DNA from: an uncultured Bacilli bacterium
GTDB taxonomy: Bacteria > Bacillota_I > Bacilli_A > RF39 > UBA660
DNA: 9,562 bases
Assembly (NCBI GenBank): GCA_934095805.1
Contig: CAKOKV010000022.1
Span: 1 to 9,562, forward strand
Reading direction: 5' to 3'
Shown here: positions 1 through 5,327 of the stretch, piece after piece
Numbering within the stretch: position 1 is the stretch's first letter
Layout: the number at the start of each line of letters is the position of its first letter
Notes under the pieces: generated by a model
Database searches by the model: none
The model's input: the letters and a program-made list of their open reading frames with translations, nothing else
What the model was told of the DNA's origin: nothing
Position numbers and translations under genes: made by a program

Positions 1-300
1 GCATTAGGCGGTGGTACCAACTGTGTAATATGCAACACTCGTCCAATTATGTTATATACTTGTTGTGGTAATGGAGCACCTTGGAGTATGCCTGTTAGTA
101 GAACAGAAACAGATACAACAAGTTCAGTATTTAGAGTAGAAAAGGTAGATGGATGTTGTTGTACATTTAGAGTTTTAGCAGCTAACCCAGATACAACATC
201 ACTTTACCCTTATGTAAGCACAGATTCAATTTTCACAATGGATTGTAATTGCTTATGTACTATAAGATGCTTAAATGATACTTATGTAGAATGCTTATAA
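1..300 (+). CDS. CotY/CotZ-like cysteine-rich spore coat protein, 3' part only
   Basis: The reading frame is open from base 1 and ends in TAA at 298-300, followed at once by a second stop (TAG). The start lies outside the window, so the ATG at 49 is an internal Met. The visible 99 residues contain 12 cysteines (visible residues 8, 11, 21, 22, 52-54, 82, 84, 86, 90, 98), with a CCC run and a C-x-C-x-C-x3-C cluster near the end. The pieces SSVFRVEKVDGCCCTFRVL and DCNCLCTIRCLNDTYV match the C-terminal pattern of the CotY/CotZ family, which forms disulfide-linked outer layers (crust or exosporium) of Bacillus spores. Assignment is by remembered family pattern, not by alignment. If right, the organism or a recent ancestor makes endospores. 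A mother-cell (SigK-type) promoter would be expected upstream, out of view. No functional link to topA is evident, because a terminator separates them. Confidence 0.75.
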   Translation, partial: ALGGGTNCVICNTRPIMLYTCCGNGAPWSMPVSRTETDTTSSVFRVEKVDGCCCTFRVLAANPDTTSLYPYVSTDSIFTMDCNCLCTIRCLNDTYVECL

Positions 301-316
301 TAGAACCATTAAAAAG

Positions 317-342
317 AAAAGTAGAGTAATTCTACTTTTTTT
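317..342 (+). terminator. Rho-independent terminator after the coat gene
   Basis: A 9-bp perfect stem, AAAAGTAGA (317-325) pairing with TCTACTTTT (331-339), encloses the 5-nt loop GTAAT and is followed by more T residues to 342. It begins 16 bases after the coat gene stop. It should insulate topA from coat gene transcription. The stem is A/T-heavy, with only two G-C pairs, so efficiency may be moderate. Confidence 0.75.
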
Positions 343-406
343 GATGCAAAAAGTAGTGTTTTTAAATTTTTTATCTTATATAATAAATAGAGGAGAAAAT
401 AATTTC

Positions 407-434
407 TTGACAAATTTGATATTAATGTTAATAT
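407..434 (+). promoter_or_regulatory. topA promoter, SigA-type with extended -10
   Basis: A perfect -35 box TTGACA (407-412) is followed, 16 bases later, by TAATAT (429-434), with TG at 426-427 giving an extended -10. The predicted start of transcription is near 441, which leaves a leader of about 28 nt with the Shine-Dalgarno AAAGGAG at 458-464. The -10 sits inside a perfect palindrome (419-434, 7+2+7). An alternative -10, TATTAT at 432-437, has a less favourable 19-nt spacer. The remaining bases between 343 and 406 hold no gene I can support. Confidence 0.7.
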
Positions 435-468
435 TATTTTTGTGAAGAGAAATTAAAAAAGGAGAAAT

Positions 469-2535
469 ATGAAGAATCTTGTTATAGTAGAAAGCCCTAG
501 TAAAAGTAAAACAATAGAAAAATATCTAGGCAAAGATTATAAAGTATTATCAAGTAAAGGTCATATAAGAAATTTATCAAATACAGGTAAATATGGTCTT
601 GGAATAGATTTAGAAAATGGTTATAAACCTAACTATATTACTTTAAAAGAAAAAAGTAAGGTTGTAAAAGAACTTAAAGCAGCTGTTAAAGATTGTGATA
701 ATGTTATATTAGCAACCGATCCAGACCGTGAGGGAGAAGCTATAAGTTGGCATTTAAAAGAAGCATTAAATCTTAAAGATAATAGTTATGATAGAGTAGT
801 ATTTAATGAAATAACAAAACCAGCTATTATAGAATCATTTAAACACCCAAGAAAAATAGATGATAATTTAGTACATAGTCAAGAATCTAGACTTATGCTT
901 GATAAAATAATAGGGTTTAGACTAAGCAGACTTATGCAATATAAAACAGATGGTAAGAGTGCTGGTAGAGTACAAAGTGTAGCACTTAAATTAATTGTTG
1001 ATAGAGAAAGAGAAATAGAAGCATTTATTCCAAAAGAATATTACACTATTGAAACAGACTTTAAAGACTTTAAAGCAACATTAACTAAATACAAAGGTAA
1101 AGAAATTGAAATAAATAGTAAAGTTGAAGCTGATGAAATAATTAGTAAATTATCAAATGCTTATAATATAGCCAATGTAGACAAAAAACTTAAAAATAAG
1201 CAAAGTAAATTACCTTTTACAACAAGTACACTTACTCAAATGGCTTCAAATCGTTTAGGCTATCCAGCATCTAAAACAATGATGATAGCTCAAAAATTGT
1301 ATGAAGGAATTAATATTGGTAGTGAAACAGTCGGTCTTATTTCATATATGAGAACAGATTCAATTAGACTTTCGGATTTATTTATAAATGATACAGAAAA
1401 GTATATTGAAAACAATTATAGAAAAGAATATAAGGGATATGCTAAAACAGCTAAAAAGAATGATAATGTTCAAGATGCCCACGAAGCAATTAGACCAACA
1501 AGTATAGACAGAACACCAGAAAGTGTTAAAAAGTATTTAAAACCAGAAGAATATAAACTGTATAATTTAATATATATAAGAACATTAGCTTCACTAATGG
1601 CAGATGCTAAAGTAGAAGCAACTTCTGTTGATTTAGATAATAATGATTATACATTCCATGCTACTGGTCAAGTATATGTTTTTGATGGATATTTAAAAGT
1701 ATATAAAGATTATGAAGATACAGAAGATACAGTACTTCCTGATTTTGCCAATTATATGTCTTCAGTAATTGTTTCAGATAAAGTAGAGAAAATACAACAC
1801 TTTACTGAACCAAAATCTAGATATACAGAAGCAAAACTTATTGCTGAACTAGAAAAGTTAGGAATAGGAAGACCAAGTACTTATGCTAAAATAATTTCAG
1901 TATTAAAAGAAAGAAAATATGTTGAAATTAAAGATAAGAAATTCTATCCAACAGAGGTTGGTGTAAATGTTACTGATAAATTACAAGAATTCTTTTCAGG
2001 AATAATTAATGTTGATTATACAGCAAATATGGAAAATGAACTTGATTTAGTTGCTGATGGAAAATTAGAATGGGATACAGTAGTAGATAAATTCTATAAA
2101 GACTTTGAACCCCTTGTTGATAAAGCATTTAAAGAAATGGAAAAAGCTAGTCCAAAAGAAACAGGAGAAACATGCCCTGAGTGTGGAAGCCCACTTGTAA
2201 TTAGAAAAGGAAAGTATGGAGAGTTTGTAGCTTGTTCAAATTATCCAGATTGTAATTACATTAAGAGAGAAGAAAAGGAAAAACCTACTGAAACAGGAGA
2301 GGCTTGTCCTAAATGTGGAAGTGCTATGGTAATTAGAAAAGGTAAACATGGTAATTTTACTGCTTGTTCAAACTATCCAAAATGCAAATACATTAAACAA
2401 GAAGAACCTAAAGAGTTAGATGAAACCTGTCCAGAATGTGGAAATAAACTAACAGAAAGAGTAGGAAGATACGGAAAATTTATAGCTTGTTCAAACTATC
2501 CAACTTGTAAATATATTAAAAAAACTAAAAAATAA
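469..2535 (+). CDS. topA: DNA topoisomerase I (type IA), three zinc ribbons
   Basis: This enzyme relaxes negatively supercoiled DNA by cutting one strand through a 5'-phosphotyrosine link and passing the other strand through. The N-terminal TOPRIM domain has Glu8 (VIVESPSKSKT) and the metal-binding triad D84-x-D86-x-E88 in ATDPDREGEA. The active-site tyrosine is Tyr293 in SYMRTDS, with Arg295 beside it. The RYTEAKLIAELEKLGIGRPSTYA block (about 451-473) is also typical of bacterial TopA. The C-terminus carries three four-cysteine zinc ribbons (C569/572/589/595, C613/616/633/639, C654/657/674/680) that help bind single-stranded DNA. The length of 688 residues matches the Bacillus enzyme of about 690. 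The start is supported by AAAGGAG four bases upstream and by the canonical MKNLVIVESP N-terminus. It is probably transcribed alone: hup, 142 bases downstream, has its own promoter, although I see no clear hairpin terminator after topA. Confidence 0.98.
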   Translation: MKNLVIVESPSKSKTIEKYLGKDYKVLSSKGHIRNLSNTGKYGLGIDLENGYKPNYITLKEKSKVVKELKAAVKDCDNVILATDPDREGEAISWHLKEALNLKDNSYDRVVFNEITKPAIIESFKHPRKIDDNLVHSQESRLMLDKIIGFRLSRLMQYKTDGKSAGRVQSVALKLIVDREREIEAFIPKEYYTIETDFKDFKATLTKYKGKEIEINSKVEADEIISKLSNAYNIANVDKKLKNKQSKLPFTTSTLTQMASNRLGYPASKTMMIAQKLYEGINIGSETVGLISYMRTDSIRLSDLFINDTEKYIENNYRKEYKGYAKTAKKNDNVQDAHEAIRPTSIDRTPESVKKYLKPEEYKLYNLIYIRTLASLMADAKVEATSVDLDNNDYTFHATGQVYVFDGYLKVYKDYEDTEDTVLPDFANYMSSVIVSDKVEKIQHFTEPKSRYTEAKLIAELEKLGIGRPSTYAKIISVLKERKYVEIKDKKFYPTEVGVNVTDKLQEFFSGIINVDYTANMENELDLVADGKLEWDTVVDKFYKDFEPLVDKAFKEMEKASPKETGETCPECGSPLVIRKGKYGEFVACSNYPDCNYIKREEKEKPTETGEACPKCGSAMVIRKGKHGNFTACSNYPKCKYIKQEEPKELDETCPECGNKLTERVGRYGKFIACSNYPTCKYIKKTKK
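2155..2532 (+). repeat. Three in-frame zinc-ribbon repeats within topA
   Basis: Three units of 41-44 codons each encode CPxCG...RKGKxGxFxACSNYPxCxYIK or a close variant. Conservation extends to the DNA: the 19-base string GCTTGTTCAAACTATCCAA is identical at 2362-2380 and 2485-2503 and nearly so at 2230-2248, and ATTAGAAAAGG recurs at 2200 and 2332. Spacings are 132 and 123 bases. Synonymous identity at this level suggests duplication or gene conversion between units rather than protein selection alone. Multiple ribbons are normal for TopA. Confidence 0.85.
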
Positions 2536-2587
2536 TCTATAAAAAAATAATTTATATGATAAATATGTAAAAAAGGTATCAATTTAC

Positions 2588-2615
2588 TTGCAATTTTCAG
2601 TAGTTATGCTACAAT
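2588..2615 (+). promoter_or_regulatory. HU gene promoter, SigA-type with extended -10
   Basis: TTGCAA (2588-2593) and TACAAT (2610-2615) are separated by 16 bases, with TG at 2607-2608 giving a full extended -10 (TGCTACAAT). Transcription should start near 2622. The match is strong, as expected for an abundant nucleoid protein. Bases 2536-2587, just after topA, are A/T-rich and show no gene. Confidence 0.8.
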
Positions 2616-2661
2616 TAATATGTAAGCATTGTATGAAAATATATACAGTGCTAAATATTAA
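2615..2661 (+). promoter_or_regulatory. Hairpin at the 5' end of the HU mRNA leader
   Basis: AGCATTGTAT (2625-2634) pairs with ATACAGTGCT (2643-2652) over 10 bp with one T-G wobble and an 8-base loop. A second 7-base pair set, TTAATAT (2615-2621) with ATATTAA (2655-2661), flanks it. Transcription is predicted to begin at about 2622, so the outer set would be mostly a DNA-level dyad, while the inner hairpin would sit within a few bases of the RNA 5' end. The Shine-Dalgarno GGGAGGT (2663-2669) lies just outside and stays free. The likely role is 5' protection of the mRNA or a protein-binding site, which is inference. Confidence 0.55.
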
Positions 2662-2677
2662 TGGGAGGTAATTTACG

Positions 2678-2950
2678 ATGAGTAAAACTGAATTAGTAGA
2701 ATTCGTTGCTGCTAAAGCCGGATTAACTAAAGCTGATGCTCAAAGAGCATTAGAAGCTACAATCGAAGGTATTACAGCTGGTCTTAAAAAAGAAGGAAAA
2801 GTTTCACTAGTTGGATTTGGAACTTTTGCTGCTAAGAAGAGACCTGCAAGAGAAGGTATTAATCCTGCTACAAAGGAAACTATTAAGATTCCTGCTAAGG
2901 TTGCAGCAACATTTAAAGCTGGAAGCAAATTAAAAGATGCTTTAAATTAA
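2678..2950 (+). CDS. hup: HU family DNA-binding protein
   Basis: This small basic protein dimerises, bends and constrains DNA in the nucleoid, and supports replication, repair and recombination. Its 90 residues match the usual HU length exactly. The family signature is complete: VGFGTF (45-50), RPAREG (55-60) and INPATKETIKIPA (61-73), including Asn62-Pro63 at the tip of the beta arm, where the proline intercalates between base pairs. The start is fixed by the strong ribosome binding site GGGAGGT, 8 bases upstream. Codons are richer in GCT, GGT and AAG than in the neighbouring cca gene, in line with high expression. The gene is monocistronic, with its own extended -10 promoter and a terminator 1 base after the stop codon. 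The Bacillus orthologue is called hbs or hupA; HU versus IHF is settled by the Firmicutes context and sequence. Confidence 0.98.
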   Translation: MSKTELVEFVAAKAGLTKADAQRALEATIEGITAGLKKEGKVSLVGFGTFAAKKRPAREGINPATKETIKIPAKVAATFKAGSKLKDALN

Positions 2951-2951
2951 T

Positions 2952-2973
2952 AAAAAGCCTTTAGGCTTTTTTT
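2952..2973 (+). terminator. Rho-independent terminator after the HU gene
   Basis: AAAAAGCC (2952-2959) pairs with GGCTTTTT (2964-2971) around a 4-base loop, and further T residues follow. It is the clearest single-strand terminator of the window, with a compact G/C-containing stem top. It begins right after the HU stop codon, and the cca -35 box starts only three bases after it ends. Confidence 0.9.
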
Positions 2974-2975
2974 AT

Positions 2976-3003
2976 TTGAAAAAATTATTAATTGTGATAA
3001 AAT
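2976..3003 (+). promoter_or_regulatory. cca-dnaD-nth promoter, predicted to give leaderless mRNA
   Basis: TTGAAA (2976-2981, 5 of 6 consensus bases) is followed after 16 bases by TAAAAT (2998-3003, 5 of 6), with TG at 2995-2996 forming an extended -10. The first transcribed base falls at about 3010-3011, and 3011 is the A of the cca ATG. No Shine-Dalgarno sequence exists in the 38 bases between the HU terminator and that ATG. The spacing and TG element match those of the topA and HU promoters here. Confidence 0.65.
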
Positions 3004-3010
3004 AAATTAT

Positions 3011-4096
3011 ATGAAAGAAATAGTGGATAAAATTATTGAAGAGGGTTTTGAATGTTATATAGTTGGCGGATATGTACGAAACTATTTACTAGGATATGAT
3101 TCTAAAGATATAGATATATGTACTAATGCCAAAGTTGAAGATTTAATTAGGATATTTGGTAATACTGGTAAACCTAATAAACAATATTATAGTTATCATA
3201 TAAAAGAAGGAGAATATACATATGATATAACTTCTTATAGAAAAGAATTACAATATAAAAAGAATAAACCGGTAAAACTAGAATATGCTAACGATTTAAA
3301 AACAGATTTACTAAGAAGAGACTTTACAATAAATACATTTGCTATTGATTCGAATGGTAAATTATTAGATTTGTTAAATGCTAAAGAAGATCTTGATAAT
3401 AAAATTATCAAAGTAGTAGGAAATACTAAAGAAAAATTAACTGAGGATAAAACAAGAATTATAAGAGCTATAAGATTTTGTTGTACACTTGATTTTGATT
3501 TATCAGATGAAATATTAGAGTTTCTAAAAGAAAATGGTAAAATGCTAAATGAAATACCAAAAGAATACATAAGAAAAGAATTAGATAAAATATTTGATTC
3601 TAATGGATATGATAAATTCTTTGAACTAGTTAAAAAATATAATTTAGGAAAGTATTTAAATATTAAGTTCAATGAAGTATATAAAGCATATGATAAATAT
3701 GGAATATGGGCTCAAATAGAAACTACATTACCATTTTCAAATGGTGAAAAAACAGTTATATCATACATTTCAAATATGGTTAAAAAAGACTCTATAAGTA
3801 CTGGAGAATTAATAATATATAGTGATACAATAATAAAAAATGCAAGTTACATATTAAATCTAAATAAAGAGATAAAGTCTTTTGAAGAAATGGGTAAAAT
3901 ACATAGTATTATTGAATTAGAAATAACTCCAAGAGAAATTGCTAAATATGCAGAAATAAATAATATAAAAAAAGTATATAAACTTATTGAAAGAAAAGTA
4001 ATGTCAGGAGAATTGGAAAATTCTAATTATAGAATAAAAGAATATTTAGAAAATACAAATATAAGAACAATATTAAAGGAAGCGGAATATGAGTGA
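3011..4096 (+). CDS. cca: CCA tRNA nucleotidyltransferase (class II)
   Basis: The enzyme adds or repairs the 3'-terminal CCA of tRNAs without a nucleic acid template. The N-terminal nucleotidyltransferase fold shows GGYVRN (19-24), the metal-binding pair Asp33-Ile-Asp35 in KDIDI, and YDITSYR (71-77). The RRDFTIN element (102-108) and the EDxxRxxRAxRF motif (145-156), which selects CTP or ATP, are both intact. The usual GGxVRD has Asn24 in place of Asp, a mild change. The length of 361 residues is short of the roughly 400 in Bacillus, and the C-terminal body and tail are divergent. Poly(A) polymerase belongs to the same superfamily, but a lone copy in Firmicutes is normally the CCA enzyme. No ribosome binding site precedes the ATG, and no other Met lies before the GGYVRN motif, so translation is probably leaderless. 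The end overlaps dnaD by 8 bases. Confidence 0.93.
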   Translation: MKEIVDKIIEEGFECYIVGGYVRNYLLGYDSKDIDICTNAKVEDLIRIFGNTGKPNKQYYSYHIKEGEYTYDITSYRKELQYKKNKPVKLEYANDLKTDLLRRDFTINTFAIDSNGKLLDLLNAKEDLDNKIIKVVGNTKEKLTEDKTRIIRAIRFCCTLDFDLSDEILEFLKENGKMLNEIPKEYIRKELDKIFDSNGYDKFFELVKKYNLGKYLNIKFNEVYKAYDKYGIWAQIETTLPFSNGEKTVISYISNMVKKDSISTGELIIYSDTIIKNASYILNLNKEIKSFEEMGKIHSIIELEITPREIAKYAEINNIKKVYKLIERKVMSGELENSNYRIKEYLENTNIRTILKEAEYE

Positions 4097-4706
4097 TTTA
4101 AGAAATATGTTTACAAGTAAAGATTTTGTTATTAATTCTAATATAGTTAAATGCATAAGTGCAATAGATATTACATTAGATGAGTTTTTGCTTGTATTAT
4201 ATTTCATTAATGTTAGCTCATTATTAAATACAGAAGATATAAAAGAAAAACTTGGATTTGATGAAGAGAAGATATTTAATACATTCACAAGTTTAATAAA
4301 TAAAAAATATATTGAAATGGTAGTTACTAATAATAATGGGGAAGTTATAGAACAAATAAAATTAGATCCATTATATGATAGACTCGCATTAAATAAAAAG
4401 ACTGATAGTACAAATAATAAAGATATTTATGCTATGTTTGAAAGTGAACTTGGAAGAACATTAAGCAGTTTTGAATATGAAATGATAAATAAATGGATTG
4501 AAAAAGGTGTCAGTGAAGAAACCATTAAATCAGCACTAAAAGAGGCTGTTTTAAACGGAGTTAGAAGTTTTAAATACATTGATAAAATAGTGTACGAATG
4601 GTCTAAAAAAGGTATTAAAAATAAGATTAAAGAAGAAAAACAAAAAGAAGAAAAGACTGAAGATGATAGTATATTAGATTTTGAATGGTTTGATGAAAAT
4701 GAATAA
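4089..4706 (+). CDS. dnaD: Replication initiation protein DnaD
   Basis: DnaD works with DnaB and DnaI to remodel the origin and help load the replicative helicase in low-GC Gram-positive bacteria, and also acts in restart. The N-terminal part (about 1-98) fits the DnaD winged-helix oligomerisation domain. A linker (about 100-111) leads to the C-terminal DnaB_2 (DDBH2) domain, about 112-175, that starts with YAMFESELGRTLSSFEYEMI and ends with the family's YxxxIxxxW motif, Y163-I167-W171 in YIDKIVYEW. A lysine/glutamate-rich tail (177-193) follows and ends in acidic and aromatic residues. It is 205 residues, against about 232 in B. subtilis. The ATG lies within the end of cca (ATGAGTGA, 8-base overlap), with AAGGAAG upstream inside cca, so the two are likely translationally coupled. 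nth follows with overlap, as in the dnaD-nth pair of Bacillus. Confidence 0.95.
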   Translation: MSDLRNMFTSKDFVINSNIVKCISAIDITLDEFLLVLYFINVSSLLNTEDIKEKLGFDEEKIFNTFTSLINKKYIEMVVTNNNGEVIEQIKLDPLYDRLALNKKTDSTNNKDIYAMFESELGRTLSSFEYEMINKWIEKGVSEETIKSALKEAVLNGVRSFKYIDKIVYEWSKKGIKNKIKEEKQKEEKTEDDSILDFEWFDENE

Positions 4707-5316
4707 AGATTTAATAATAAATGAATTTGATAGACATTTTATAAATCCAAAATGCGAATTAGAATATTCAAAAGATTATGAATTACTCCTATCAGTTATG
4801 CTATCTGCTCAAACGACAGATAAAAGTGTCAATTTAGTAACTAAAGAACTATATAAAAAATATGATACATTAGAAAAATTAAATACATTAAGTATAGAAG
4901 AAATTGATAATTATATCAGAAGAATAGGCTTTCATAAAACAAAATCTAAATATTTTAAAGAAATAGTAGAAAAAATATCTAAAATAGGATATGTACCAAA
5001 TGATAGAGAATATTTAGAAAGTTTAAGTGGTGTTGGTAGAAAAACAGCAAGTGTTGTTTTAGGACAATTATTCGATGAACCATCTTTCGCAGTAGATACT
5101 CATGTATTTAGAGTTTCAAAGAGATTAGGCATTACCACTAAAAAAGATGACATTTTAAAGACAGAACAAAAACTAAAAAAATATTTTGATAGAAATATAT
5201 GGAATAGAATAAACTCACAAATGGTTTTATTTGGTAGATATATCTGTACAAGTAAAAATCCAAAATGTGAAAAATGTAATTTAAAAAATATATGCAAAAA
5301 TAAAGAGATGAATTAA
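4693..5316 (+). CDS. nth: Endonuclease III (DNA glycosylase/AP lyase)
   Basis: Nth removes oxidised pyrimidines from DNA and nicks the resulting abasic site. The helix-hairpin-helix LESLSGVGRKTA holds catalytic Lys117, and the catalytic Asp135 lies in AVDTHVFRV (numbering from the ATG at 4693). The C-terminus has the iron-sulfur ligand set C185-x6-C192-x2-C195-x5-C201, the exact canonical spacing. The length of 207 residues fits the family's usual 210 or so. The start is uncertain: TTG at 4681, ATG at 4693 and ATG at 4699 are in frame, all overlapping the end of dnaD, and none has a good Shine-Dalgarno. I chose 4693 for an ATG start and a short overlap of 14 bases; termination-reinitiation from dnaD probably drives translation. 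It is the last gene of the operon, and its stop codon lies in the loop of a terminator hairpin. Confidence 0.96.
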   Translation: MKMNKDLIINEFDRHFINPKCELEYSKDYELLLSVMLSAQTTDKSVNLVTKELYKKYDTLEKLNTLSIEEIDNYIRRIGFHKTKSKYFKEIVEKISKIGYVPNDREYLESLSGVGRKTASVVLGQLFDEPSFAVDTHVFRVSKRLGITTKKDDILKTEQKLKKYFDRNIWNRINSQMVLFGRYICTSKNPKCEKCNLKNICKNKEMN

Positions 5317-5327
5317 TCATCTCTTTT
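5302..5327. terminator. Bidirectional terminator between nth and ponA
   Basis: A perfect 10-bp stem, AAAGAGATGA (5302-5311) with TCATCTCTTT (5317-5326), closes the loop ATTAA. It is flanked by T residues on the + strand side and by A residues on the other, so it can act for both converging operons. The + strand arm is the last codons of nth, whose stop TAA (5314-5316) is in the loop, and the ponA stop (5326-5328) begins at the last stem base. Confidence 0.85.

Noticed and set aside
391..445. Possible 12-codon leader peptide (TTG at 407, AGGAG at 391) before topA
   Set aside because: The TTG is the first part of a perfect -35 box TTGACA and would not be in topA mRNA. The peptide is short, hydrophobic by A/T bias, and the AGGAG is 11 bases away.
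2740..2928. Open frame on the - strand across the HU gene
   Set aside because: It lies wholly inside hup, has no upstream signals, and its translation resembles the reverse of a biased coding sequence. It is a shadow.
3065..3085. Asn in place of Asp in the CCA enzyme GGxVRD motif as a sign of an inactive enzyme
   Set aside because: The metal-binding Asp33/Asp35 pair, RRDFTIN and EDxxRxxRAxRF motifs are intact, so loss of activity is not supported.
3235..3672. 145-codon open frame on the - strand within cca
   Set aside because: It is antisense to intact cca motifs, is rich in Ser, Leu, Phe and Asn as expected from A/T-rich antisense, and has no recognisable family.
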